From Streptomyces sp. AV19 (GTDB taxonomy: Bacteria; Actinomycetota; Actinomycetes; Streptomycetales; Streptomycetaceae), in the NCBI RefSeq assembly GCF_015999245.1, contig NZ_JAEAMR010000009.1, positions 183,431-247,430 on the forward strand: a DNA stretch of 64,000 nucleotides. The letters are read 5' to 3'. Position 1 is the stretch's first letter, and every line of letters starts with the position of its first letter. Positions 16,111 through 24,484 of this stretch are shown here, one piece after another. The translations under genes and the position numbers were made by a program. The notes below the pieces were generated by a model. It worked only from the letters and a program-made list of their open reading frames with translations. It was not told where the DNA came from and made no database searches.

Positions 16111-17784
16111 CAGCACCTCGGGTATCTCGACGTAACGGGAGCGCAGCCACTCCCCCACGGCCTTGGCCTGCGGGTCGAAGCGGACGTTCTCGGCGACGCC
16201 CCGCCCGAGGAGCCCTTCGACGACGAAGTTGAGGGCGCGGAGGCGGGGCAGGACGTGCCGGGTGACGGGCAGTTCGGCCGTTTCCGGGAGGAGTTGGCGG
16301 AAGCGTTCGGCGGTGAGCTCGTGGGCCAGCCACCGCCAGGCGTCCTCGGTCCGGACCCAGACGCCGACGTTGGCGTCGCCTCCCTTGTCCCCGCTGCGGG
16401 CCCCCGCGACGAGGCCGAGGGGGGCGTGCCGGGCGGGGCCGGCGGGGAGGGGCTCGGGGAGAGCGGGTTCCGGCAGGGGCTCTTCCGTGGCAGTGGACGA
16501 TGGGGACGGTATGGGCACCCGCGTCCCGTCCGGCAGTACGGCGACGTGCCGCACCTCGTCCGCCGGCACGTACGCGGCCTCGAAGACCCCGTACGGGCTG
16601 CCGGGCCCCGGCGGCGCGGTGAGGTGGAACCCCGGGACGCCGGAGAGCGCCAGTTCGACGGCCGCACCGCTCAGCGCGCGGCCCACGACGTCCGGGTCCG
16701 GGTCGTGCACGACCAGCCGCAGCAGCGCGCTCGCCTCCTCCTGGACGGACGCGTCGCGGTGGTCCGTGCGGGCGAGCGTCCAGCGCACGCGGGCGGGCGG
16801 CCGGGCGGCGAGCACGTCCGCGAACTGGGCCCGGATCAACCGCGCCTTGGCGATGACGTCGAGCCCGGTGAGGACGAAGACGACCTCGTTGCGCCAGCCG
16901 GCGGCCCTGGTGATCCCCGCCTTGAGCGCGGCGGGCGGCGGTTCGCCGCGCACGCCGTGGACGCGGACGCGGTCGGGCCCGTCGGGGGCGAGGCGGACGG
17001 TGTCGAGCCGGGCCGTGACGTCCGGGCCGGAATACCGCGCTCCGCCGGTCTCGTACAGCAGCTGGGCGGTGACGGTCCCGACGGTGACCGCGCCGCCCGT
17101 CCCCGGATGCTTGGTGATCACCGAGCTGCCGTCGGCGTGGATCTCGGCGATCGGGAACCCGGGGTGCCGGACGTCGTGTTCGGCGAAGAACGCGTAATTG
17201 CCGCCGGTGGCCTGGGCGCCGCACTCCAGCACGTGTCCCGCGACGACGGCCCCGGCGAGCGCGTCGAGGTCCTGCCCGCCCCACCCGTGGTGCGCGGCGG
17301 CGGCCCCGCTGACCAGCGCCGCGTCCGTGACCCGGCCGGTCACCACGACATCGGCCCCGGCGCACAGGCAGGCGGCGATCCCGCCCCCGCCGAGGTAGGC
17401 GTTGGCGGTGACGGCCCCGGCGCCCCAGTCCCGCGCGCCCAGGAGATCGTCCCCGGTGACGTACCCGACCCCGACGGGCACGCCCACCCGCTCGCCCAAC
17501 TCGCCGATGCGCTCGGCCAGTCCCGCCGGATTGAGCCCTCCGGCATTGGCGACGATCCGCACCCCGGCGTCGACGGCCAGCCCGAGACCCGTCTCCAACT
17601 GCCGCAGGAACGTGCGGGCGTAGCCCTTTCCCGGATCCCTGATCCGGTCCCGGCCGAGGATGAGCATGGTCAACTCGGCCAGATAGTCGCCGGTGAGCAC
17701 GTCGAGCGGCCCACCGGTGAGCATCTCCTCCATCGCGTCGAAGCGATCACCGTAGAAACCCGAGGCGTTGCCGATCCTCAGCAC
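16105..17784 (-). CDS. AtuA-family (DUF1446-type) acyclic terpene utilisation protein
   Basis: The 559-residue protein begins LRIGNASGFYGDRFDAMEEML, the standard start of the AtuA/DUF1446 family, and contains ANAGGLNPAGLAERI, the GGNYAFFAEH segment and a C-terminal AtuA-like small domain (GARSGDKGGDANVGVWV). AtuA is required for growth on citronellol and geraniol in Pseudomonas, but its biochemical role is unresolved. The GTG at 17784 (VLRIGNA) is chosen because upstream residues are not homologous; no clear ribosome-binding site precedes it. It is the first gene of the operon. Its stop codon lies in an IS right end, so the native C-terminus may have been altered by the insertion. Confidence 0.9.
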   Translation of the reverse strand: MLRIGNASGFYGDRFDAMEEMLTGGPLDVLTGDYLAELTMLILGRDRIRDPGKGYARTFLRQLETGLGLAVDAGVRIVANAGGLNPAGLAERIGELGERVGVPVGVGYVTGDDLLGARDWGAGAVTANAYLGGGGIAACLCAGADVVVTGRVTDAALVSGAAAAHHGWGGQDLDALAGAVVAGHVLECGAQATGGNYAFFAEHDVRHPGFPIAEIHADGSSVITKHPGTGGAVTVGTVTAQLLYETGGARYSGPDVTARLDTVRLAPDGPDRVRVHGVRGEPPPAALKAGITRAAGWRNEVVFVLTGLDVIAKARLIRAQFADVLAARPPARVRWTLARTDHRDASVQEEASALLRLVVHDPDPDVVGRALSGAAVELALSGVPGFHLTAPPGPGSPYGVFEAAYVPADEVRHVAVLPDGTRVPIPSPSSTATEEPLPEPALPEPLPAGPARHAPLGLVAGARSGDKGGDANVGVWVRTEDAWRWLAHELTAERFRQLLPETAELPVTRHVLPRLRALNFVVEGLLGRGVAENVRFDPQAKAVGEWLRSRYVEIPEVLL

Positions 17785-17817
17785 GGGGGGAGAGTGACAG
17801 GGGAAGGTCGAACAAGC

Positions 17818-17835
17818 AAGCGTGCATGCATGCTT
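17818..17835. promoter_or_regulatory. Near-perfect 18-bp palindrome upstream of the atu-like operon
   Basis: AAGCGTGCATGCATGCTT is a palindrome with one mismatched pair, centred 42 bp upstream of the first gene. TetR repressors of CoA-ester pathways often bind AAGC...GCTT palindromes, so this is the candidate operator for the tetR product at the operon's end. Confidence 0.5.
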
Positions 17836-17917
17836 TTCGGCTAACCCACGATGAACCAGGTCCGATTTGCCAGCAAATCCCGTCATAAGGCGGTGAGTTG
17901 ATGCGATAGCTTCCTCA

Positions 17918-18210
17918 TGTGACGCACCTCAGGGTGCGCCTCCCCTCAAAAGGTGCGCCTCCCTCAAGGGGCGCTCCGGACCCCGGCCGTCGGGGCCCGG
18001 CTCGAATCCCAACAGATGGCCGTCGACCGGGTATTTCGACGGCCGATGTGAGGGAGGCGTCACCCGATGGGGCGACATGGAAAGCCGAAGCCATCAACCC
18101 GGCGGCGCAGTGAGGATCTTCTGATCCGCATCGCGCGGAAGCCGGGGAGGTGGTTCCGGGGGGACTGACCCCTGACCTGAGCCCCGCAATATGAGGCTCA
18201 GATCAAGGGC
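17918..18210. other. Structured non-coding region of unknown origin
   Basis: This gene-free stretch contains a direct repeat GTGCGCCTCCC(C)TCAA (about 17935 and 17955), a hairpin GGCCGTCGA/TCGACGGCC (18018-18026, 18036-18044), GGATC-TTCT-GATCC (about 18114) and CTGAGCC/GGCTCAG (18177-18183, 18195-18201). A 64-codon plus-strand frame (17919-18113) resembles no protein I recognise. It could be a degenerate mobile-element tail. Confidence 0.4.
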
Positions 18211-18385
18211 CCTTCGTGGCTCTTCATGCCCTCGCTCAGGAGTTACCGGCTCCCGGGCGGGGGTTCTTCCGTGCTTCACCGTACCGGATGCGCCTCCTGC
18301 CACACCACACGGCGGCTCCGGCGCCCGAACGGCGTTCATACGGCGTGCTCTTCGCCGCCCTCCCTCCCCTCGACAGACGCGGAGG

Positions 18386-18409
18386 CGCCCCGCTCACCGG
18401 TGCGGGGCG
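18386..18409 (-). terminator. Hairpin downstream of the FAD/Fe-S dehydrogenase gene
   Basis: CGCCCCGC (18386-18393) and GCGGGGCG (18402-18409) pair around an 8-nt loop, 50 nt beyond the stop of the minus-strand gene. It is a probable terminator. Confidence 0.6.
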
Positions 18410-18458
18410 AGGGCAGCCACTCGGCACACGGCTTCTCCCGCGCTCCACACGCCGGGAT

Positions 18459-21272
18459 TCACCCGAGCGCCTCCCCCAGCACTTCCGCCAGGTGCCGCGC
18501 CTGCCGCCCCGCCAACTGCCCGATCTGCGTCCGGCACGAGAACCCGTCCGCCAGGACGAGCTTCTCCGACCCCTCGCGCAGCGCCGGCAGCAGCCGCTCC
18601 TCCGCGCACGCCACCGAAACCCCGTAATGCCCTTTCTCGAAACCGAAGTTGCCGGCGAGGCCGCAGCATCCGTCGCTCAGCTCCCCCGTCAGGCCGGCCC
18701 TCTCGCGCAGCCGGCGCTCGGCCGCGTCGCCGAGCACCGCGTGCTGGTGGCAGTGCGTCTGGCCGACGACCGGCAGGTCGACGCGGGGCGGCCGCCAGTG
18801 CGGGGCGCACTCCTCCAGGTACTGGGCGAACGTACGGACGGACGCGGCCAGTTCGCGGGCGCGCGGGTCGTCGTGGAGCAGTTCCGGGAGGTCGGTGCGG
18901 AGGGTGGCCGCGCAGCTCGGTTCGAGGACGACGACGGGGTGGCCGAGGACGGGGGCGACGCGGTCGAGGGTACGGCGCATCACCGCCCGCGCCCGGTCGA
19001 GACGTCCCGTGGAGACCCAGGTCAGGCCGCAGCACACACCCTCACCGGCCAGGAGCGCGCGGCGGCCCGCCGCCTCCAGGACGTGTACGGCCGCCCGCCC
19101 CACGGACGGCGCGAAGTATTCGGTGAAGGTGTCCGGCCACACCATGGCCACCTGGCCGGACGAGTGGATCCGCGTCCCGTCCCCGTGCCGCTCCCGGGAG
19201 TATCCGCCGAGCCAGCGGCTGAAGGGCTCGCGCGCCAGCTCCGGCACGCCCCGTTCCGGCGCGACCCCGGCCGCCCGCTTGCCGATCGCGGACAACCACC
19301 CGTTGCGCGCCGCCGCGTTGACCAGCGGTTCCGCCCGCAGCGCGGCGATCCCGCGCAGCCACGTGGGCAACCCGCCCAGCGCGTAGTGCGTGACCGGCCG
19401 CAGCCGCCCGGCGTAATGCCGGTGCAGGAACTCCGCCTTGTACGTGGCCATGTCCACCCCCACCGGGCAGTCGCTCCGGCAGCCCTTGCACGACAGGCAC
19501 AGGTCGAGCGCCTCCCGCACCTCCTCCGACCGCCAGCCGTCCGTCACCACCTCCCCCGCGAGCATCTCGTGCAACAGCCGTGCCCGTCCGCGCGTGGAGT
19601 GCCGCTCCTCGCCCGTCACCCGGTACGAGGGGCACATCACCCCGGAACCCGCGTCCGTCTCCCGGCACTTGGCGACGCCCACGCACCTCCGCACGGCGGC
19701 CCGGAAGTCCCCGCCGTCCTCCGGGTACCCGAACTCCACCGCCACCGGCCGGCGCGGCAGCACGCCGAACCGCAGGTTCTCGTCGAGCCGGTACGGGCGG
19801 ACGAGCATCCCCGGGTTGAGCCCGCCGTCCGGGTCCCACAGGTCCTTGAACCGGCCGAAGAGCGCGACCAGTTCCGGCCCGTACATCCGGGGCAGCAGCT
19901 CCGCGCGCGCCTGCCCGTCCCCGTGCTCCCCCGACAACGACCCGCCGTGCGCGACGACCAGGTCGGCCAGCTCGCCCGAGAACGCCCGGTAGCGGCGCAC
20001 GCCCTCCGCGCTGAGCAGGTCGAAGTCGAGGCGGACGTGGACGCAGCCCTCGCCGAAGTGCCCGAACGGGGTGCCCCGGAGGCCGTGCGCGGCCAGCAGT
20101 TCGCGGAACGCGCGCAGGTACGCGCCCAGGCGCTCCGGCGGGACGGCGCAGTCCTCCCAGCCCGGCCATGCCTCGCGGCCGTCCGGCAGCCGGGTGGCGG
20201 TGCCGGCCGCGTCCTCGCGCAGCCGCCACAGGGCGCGCCGCTCCCGCGAGCCGGTGACGACGCGGGAGGGCCCGTCGTGGGCCCGGCACACCTCCCCGGC
20301 CCGTGCGGCGGCCTCGCCGTCCGTCGCTCCGCCGGTCTCCACGAACAGCCAGGCCGCACCGGCCGGAAGCCGCTCGGCGGCGTCCCCGACGAGGTCGGCG
20401 GCCATGCCCTCGACGGTCAGCGGGCCGAGGGCGAGCAGGCCCGCGGCCGCGTCGGCGGCCTCGCCCTCGTCCGCGAAGCCGAGGACCGCCAGTACCCGGG
20501 CGCGTGGCAGCTCGACCAGGCGCAGGGTCGCCTCGGTCACCACCCCGAGTGTTCCTTCACCACCCGTGAACGCCCGCGCGACGTCCCGTCCCCGCTCGGG
20601 CAGCAGCGCGTCCAGCGCGTAACCGGAGATGCGCCGGGGCAGGGCGGGGAAACCGGTGCGCAGGAGGGCCAAGTGGCCGTCGGCCAGCGCGCGCAGGCCG
20701 TCCGCGAGCCTGGGTGGGAGCCCGTGCGTCCCCCGGCCGAGCCGTACGCGCTCCCCGCCGTAGGTGACGACCTCCAGGCCGCGCACGTTGTCGGCGGTCG
20801 TGCCCCAGGCGACGGAGTGCGCCCCGCAGGCGTTGTTGCCGATCATCCCGCCGAGCGTGCACCGGCCGTGCGTGGAGGGATCGGGCCCGAAGGTCAGCCC
20901 GTGCGCGGCGGCCGCGCGCCGCAGGTCGTCGAGGACGGCACCGGGCCGGACGACGGCCGTCCGCGCCTCCGGATCGATCCCGACCAGGGCGTTCATGTGC
21001 CGGGTGAAGTCGAGGACGACGCCCTCCCCGGTCGCCTGCCCGGCGATCGACGTCCCGCCGCCGCGCGGCGTGACCGGTACGCCGTGCCCCCGGCAGACGG
21101 CGAGCGCGGCGGCGACGTCGTCCGCGTCGCGGGGTGCGACGACGCCCAGCGGTACGCGGCGGTAGTTGGACGCGTCCATGGTCGTCAGCGCGCGGGCGGC
21201 GGGCGAGAAGTCCACCGTCCCGCGTACGGCCGCGATCAGTTCCCCGCGCAGTCCCTCGTGGTGGTCAACCAT
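18459..21272 (-). CDS. FAD-linked oxidase / Fe-S protein fusion (D-2-hydroxyacid dehydrogenase type)
   Basis: The 937-residue fusion has an N-terminal FAD-binding PCMH domain (VTPRGGGTSIAGQATGEGVV; NNACGAHS), an FAD-oxidase C-domain (GHFGEGCVHVRLDFD; SLSGEHGDGQARAELL), a two-cluster 4Fe-4S ferredoxin-like segment (CLSCKGCRSDCPVG) and two CCG domains (GVCCGLTWVSTG; DGCCGLAGNFG). This matches the YdiJ/D-lactate-D-2-hydroxyglutarate dehydrogenase group, which oxidises a D-2-hydroxyacid and feeds the quinone pool. D-2-hydroxyglutarate would fit the neighbour serC, because phosphoglycerate dehydrogenase can generate it, but this is inference. ATG at 21272 follows GGGAC; an upstream ATG at 21296 is also possible. 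Confidence 0.9.
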   Translation of the reverse strand: MVDHHEGLRGELIAAVRGTVDFSPAARALTTMDASNYRRVPLGVVAPRDADDVAAALAVCRGHGVPVTPRGGGTSIAGQATGEGVVLDFTRHMNALVGIDPEARTAVVRPGAVLDDLRRAAAAHGLTFGPDPSTHGRCTLGGMIGNNACGAHSVAWGTTADNVRGLEVVTYGGERVRLGRGTHGLPPRLADGLRALADGHLALLRTGFPALPRRISGYALDALLPERGRDVARAFTGGEGTLGVVTEATLRLVELPRARVLAVLGFADEGEAADAAAGLLALGPLTVEGMAADLVGDAAERLPAGAAWLFVETGGATDGEAAARAGEVCRAHDGPSRVVTGSRERRALWRLREDAAGTATRLPDGREAWPGWEDCAVPPERLGAYLRAFRELLAAHGLRGTPFGHFGEGCVHVRLDFDLLSAEGVRRYRAFSGELADLVVAHGGSLSGEHGDGQARAELLPRMYGPELVALFGRFKDLWDPDGGLNPGMLVRPYRLDENLRFGVLPRRPVAVEFGYPEDGGDFRAAVRRCVGVAKCRETDAGSGVMCPSYRVTGEERHSTRGRARLLHEMLAGEVVTDGWRSEEVREALDLCLSCKGCRSDCPVGVDMATYKAEFLHRHYAGRLRPVTHYALGGLPTWLRGIAALRAEPLVNAAARNGWLSAIGKRAAGVAPERGVPELAREPFSRWLGGYSRERHGDGTRIHSSGQVAMVWPDTFTEYFAPSVGRAAVHVLEAAGRRALLAGEGVCCGLTWVSTGRLDRARAVMRRTLDRVAPVLGHPVVVLEPSCAATLRTDLPELLHDDPRARELAASVRTFAQYLEECAPHWRPPRVDLPVVGQTHCHQHAVLGDAAERRLRERAGLTGELSDGCCGLAGNFGFEKGHYGVSVACAEERLLPALREGSEKLVLADGFSCRTQIGQLAGRQARHLAEVLGEALG

Positions 21273-21353
21273 GCGTCCCAGCCTGCCCGAACGCACGTCT
21301 CATCGGGTGGACATCACGTCCCACCGGCCCCGCCGACGGATTAGGCTTCCCCC

Positions 21354-22472
21354 GTGGCTGACATCCAGATTCCCGCCGACATCAAGCCCGCCGACGGTCG
21401 TTTCGGCGCCGGTCCGTCCAAGGTGCGCACGGAGGCGTTGACCGCCCTCGCCGCCACCGGAAGTTCCCTGCTCGGCACGTCCCACCGCCAGGCCCCGGTC
21501 AAGAACCTGGTCGGCTCGGTGCGGGACGGCATCCGGGCGCTGTTCTCCCTGCCCGAGGGCTACGAGGTGATCCTCGGCAACGGCGGCTCCACCGCGTTCT
21601 GGGACATCGCCACGCACGGCCTGATCGAGGCCAAGTCGCAGCACCTGTCCTTCGGCGAGTTCTCGTCGAAGTTCGCCAAGGCCGCGAGCCTGGCGCCGTG
21701 GCTGGACGAGCCGACCGTCATCGCCTCGGACCCGGGCACCCACCCGGAGGCCAAGGCCGAGCACGGCACGGACGTCTACGCGCTCACCCACAACGAGACG
21801 TCCACCGGCGTCGCCATGCCGATCCGGCGCGTGGAGGGCGCGGACGCGGGGTCGCTCGTTCTGGTGGACGCCACGTCCGGCGCGGGCGGGCTGCCCGTGG
21901 ACATCCGCGAGACGGACGTCTACTACTTCGCCCCGCAGAAGTCCTTCGCGTCCGACGGCGGCCTGTGGATCGGCGTCTTCTCCCCCGCCGCCCTGGAGCG
22001 CGCCGCGCGCGTCCACGCCTCCGGCCGGCACGTCCCCGAGTTCTTCTCCCTGCCGACCGCGATCGACAACTCCCTCAAGAACCAGACGTACAACACCCCC
22101 GCCCTCTCCACCCTCTTCTTGCTCAACGAGCAGCTGGAGTGGCTCAACGGCCAGGGCGGCCTGGACTTCGCGACCGGCCGGACGGCGGCCTCCGCCCGGG
22201 CGCTCTACGGCTGGGCCGAGGCGTCCGCGCACGCCACCCCGTTCGTCACCGATCCGGCCGCGCGGTCCCAGGTCATCGGCACGATCGACTTCGACGAGGG
22301 CGTGGACGCGGCCGCCGTCGCCGCCGCGCTGCGCGCCAACGGCATCGTGGACACCGAGCCGTACCGCAAGCTGGGCCGCAACCAGCTGCGGATCGCGATG
22401 TTCCCGGCGATCGACCCGGCGGACGTCGAGGCGCTGACGGCGTGCGTGGACTACGTCATCGGGCGTCTGTAG
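21354..22472 (+). CDS. serC: Phosphoserine aminotransferase
   Basis: The 372-residue PLP enzyme converts 3-phosphohydroxypyruvate and glutamate to phosphoserine, the second step of serine synthesis, and can also act in B6 synthesis. It is the actinobacterial type: FGAGPSKVR at the N-terminus, GNGGSTAFWD (about 76-85), THNETSTGVAMP (about 145-156), LVLVDATSGAGG (PLP-binding Asp) and FAPQKSFASDGG with the Schiff-base Lys at residue 196. GTG start at 21354. It is divergent from the FAD/Fe-S dehydrogenase over 81 bp and is followed immediately by a strong hairpin. Confidence 0.96.
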   Translation: MADIQIPADIKPADGRFGAGPSKVRTEALTALAATGSSLLGTSHRQAPVKNLVGSVRDGIRALFSLPEGYEVILGNGGSTAFWDIATHGLIEAKSQHLSFGEFSSKFAKAASLAPWLDEPTVIASDPGTHPEAKAEHGTDVYALTHNETSTGVAMPIRRVEGADAGSLVLVDATSGAGGLPVDIRETDVYYFAPQKSFASDGGLWIGVFSPAALERAARVHASGRHVPEFFSLPTAIDNSLKNQTYNTPALSTLFLLNEQLEWLNGQGGLDFATGRTAASARALYGWAEASAHATPFVTDPAARSQVIGTIDFDEGVDAAAVAAALRANGIVDTEPYRKLGRNQLRIAMFPAIDPADVEALTACVDYVIGRL

Positions 22473-22481
22473 CAGCAGCGC

Positions 22482-22527
22482 GCCCTGGGGCCGGCCCCCG
22501 CAGAACTCCGGGGGCCAGCCCCAGGGC
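22482..22527 (+). terminator. 18-bp GC-rich terminator hairpin after serC
   Basis: Arms 22482-22499 and 22510-22527 pair with one mismatch around a 10-nt loop, beginning 10 nt after the serC stop. This is the strongest hairpin in the first third of the window. Confidence 0.75.
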
Positions 22528-22594
22528 CCCGCGACCGTGTCGCACGGGACGATCATCTCCGGCTCGAAGGAAGCGAGTTGAGAGGTGTACCGGC

Positions 22595-23974
22595 ATGACC
22601 CGAATGACGGACGAGCGGATACCACGACGGCTGCTGCTGGCAGCGGCGGCGGCGGGCGCGGTGGGGACCCTGCCCGCTCCCTCGGCGGCGGGTGCCGCCG
22701 TGATTCCGGCGGCGGACAGCGGCCGCGACCCGGTACCCGCGCTGCGGCGGGCGGCCCACCCGCTGCGGACGACGGAGCCCGGAGCGGACCCGGCCGACCT
22801 GCGGCCCCTCGGGTCGCTGATCGGCGACGCCAAGGTGGTGGGGCTGGGCGAGGCCACGCACGGATCGCACGAGTTCTTCGCGATGAAGGACAGAGTCTTC
22901 CGTCATCTCGTCGAGGAGAAGGGCTTCACCACCTTCGCCCTGGAGATGAGCTGGCCGGCCGGGCTGCGCATCGACACATATGTCCAGGGCGGACCGGGAA
23001 CCGCCCGTCAGGCGGTCGGGGAAGCGCTGGCCGGCTCCCCCTGGGAACGCGAGGAGTTCGTGCGCCTCGTCCAGTGGATGCGGGACCACAACCGGCGCCG
23101 GCCCGGGCACAAGGTCCACTTCATGGGGGACGACATCGGCTACCCCCGGGTGGGCGACGACCTCTTCGAGCGGGTGACGGGCTACGTACAGCGCCACCGT
23201 CCGGAGTTGCTGCCGCGATTCACCGAGCTGTACACCGGGCTGCGTCCCCTCGACGACAGCGCCGCCTACCTGCGCAAGCCGCTCGCCGACCGGCAGCGGC
23301 TCGCCTCCGCCGCCCAGCAGGCGATGAATCTCCTCGGCCGGCACCACGGCACGTACGGCGGCGAACTCGGCTGGGCGGTCCAGCACGCCCGGTCCATTGC
23401 CCAGACCGCCGGCTTCCTGAGCCATGACATCACCGACCCCGCCGTGATCCCCGCCGCTATGCGCTTCCGCGACCGGGTGATGGCCGAGAACGTCGCGTGG
23501 TGGCAGCGGCACACCGGCCACCGGATGCTGGTGTCGGCCCACAACGGCCATGTGGCATACGTACCGGACACCCCGCTGACCCATCCCGTCTCCCAGGGCG
23601 GCGTCCTGCGCGACATGCTCGGCGAGGAGTACCTGGCCGTCGGGTTCACCTTCACCCAGGGGTCCTTCCTGTCACAGGAAAAGAGTGAGGGCCCGTGGAA
23701 GAGGTTCACGGTGGGTGCGGCCGGACCGGGCACGAACGAGCACACCCTCGACCGGGTCCGTCACGACGACTACTTCCTCGACCTCCGCGACGCCCCGCCG
23801 GCGGCCCGCGCCTGGCTGAACACCAGCCGCCCCACCCGCACCATCGGCACCGAGTACCCCGTCCCCCTCACGGATATCCGGCTCACCCACTCCTACGGCG
23901 CCCTCATCCACCTCCACCGCATACGGGCGGCCGACAAGTTGTGCGAACCTGACGTGCATGACGACACTCCCTGA
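22595..23974 (+). CDS. Erythromycin esterase-family protein with signal peptide
   Basis: The 459-residue protein has an N-terminal signal (IPRRLLLAAAAAGAVGTLPA, twin-arginine-like RR followed by a hydrophobic stretch), then the erythromycin-esterase fold: GLGEATHGSHEFFAMKD with the conserved His/Glu motif at about residues 89-105, FALEMSW, GDDIGYPR and SAHNGHVAYV. Family members hydrolyse macrolactones, and many with signal peptides are uncharacterised succinoglycan-biosynthesis-like proteins. A role in macrolide resistance is therefore possible but not shown. It has its own ATG at 22595 after GAGAGG. It overlaps the next gene by 17 nt, so the two are probably co-transcribed. Confidence 0.88.
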   Translation: MTRMTDERIPRRLLLAAAAAGAVGTLPAPSAAGAAVIPAADSGRDPVPALRRAAHPLRTTEPGADPADLRPLGSLIGDAKVVGLGEATHGSHEFFAMKDRVFRHLVEEKGFTTFALEMSWPAGLRIDTYVQGGPGTARQAVGEALAGSPWEREEFVRLVQWMRDHNRRRPGHKVHFMGDDIGYPRVGDDLFERVTGYVQRHRPELLPRFTELYTGLRPLDDSAAYLRKPLADRQRLASAAQQAMNLLGRHHGTYGGELGWAVQHARSIAQTAGFLSHDITDPAVIPAAMRFRDRVMAENVAWWQRHTGHRMLVSAHNGHVAYVPDTPLTHPVSQGGVLRDMLGEEYLAVGFTFTQGSFLSQEKSEGPWKRFTVGAAGPGTNEHTLDRVRHDDYFLDLRDAPPAARAWLNTSRPTRTIGTEYPVPLTDIRLTHSYGALIHLHRIRAADKLCEPDVHDDTP

Positions 23975-24476
23975 CGGCCGTCCCGTCCCGCCCCCGCAGG
24001 CCGGCGAGCGCGAAGCGCTGGAGAGCTGGCTGGACTTCCACCGCGCGACGCTGGAGCTGAAGTGCCGCGGCCTCGACGACGAGCAGCTGCGGCGGGCCGC
24101 GGTGCCGCCCTCGCCGATGTCCCTGCTGGGCCTGGTCCAGCACATGGCCGTGGTCGAACGGAACTGGTTCCAGCGGGTGTTCGCGCGGCGGGACGTGCCG
24201 GTGGTCGCCCCGGAGGCGGGCTTCGCCCTCGATCCCGGGCCGGGGCTGGACGAGGCCCTGGCCGCGTGGCGCGCGGAGATCGCGGCGGGGAGGGAGTTGA
24301 TGGCGGACGCGTCGCTGGACGATGTGGGGCGTCTGTCCGGGGAGGAGGGGAAGGCGCTGGGGTCGGAGGAGGTGTCCCTGCGCTGGATCCTGATCCATCT
24401 GATCGAGGAGTACGCGCGGCACAACGGGCACGCGGATCTGATCCGGGAGTGCGTGGACGGGACGACGGGGGCGTGA
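23958..24476 (+). CDS. DinB-superfamily protein (DUF664)
   Basis: The 172-residue four-helix-bundle protein has the DinB metal-site pattern: a first His in GLVQHMAVVERNWF (about residue 59) and paired His in EYARHNGHADLIRE (about 149-162). The family includes metal-dependent thiol transferases (mycothiol and bacillithiol S-transferases) and many unknowns. Because streptomycetes use mycothiol, a mycothiol-dependent function is an inference worth noting. The start overlaps the esterase gene. A modular repeat follows directly. Confidence 0.88.
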   Translation: MTTLPDGRPVPPPQAGEREALESWLDFHRATLELKCRGLDDEQLRRAAVPPSPMSLLGLVQHMAVVERNWFQRVFARRDVPVVAPEAGFALDPGPGLDEALAAWRAEIAAGRELMADASLDDVGRLSGEEGKALGSEEVSLRWILIHLIEEYARHNGHADLIRECVDGTTGA

Positions 24477-24484
24477 GCCCTCGG

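Noticed and set aside
17985..18015. GGCTCGAATCCC, looking like a tRNA T-arm
   Set aside because: No matching acceptor, D or anticodon stems can be formed around it, and the T-stem does not pair.
18191..21344. Long plus-strand open frame (over 1000 codons) opposite the FAD/Fe-S dehydrogenase gene
   Set aside because: It is antisense to a gene with clear FAD and Fe-S motifs, is rich in Arg/Pro/Gly as expected for GC-rich shadow frames, and has no recognisable domain.
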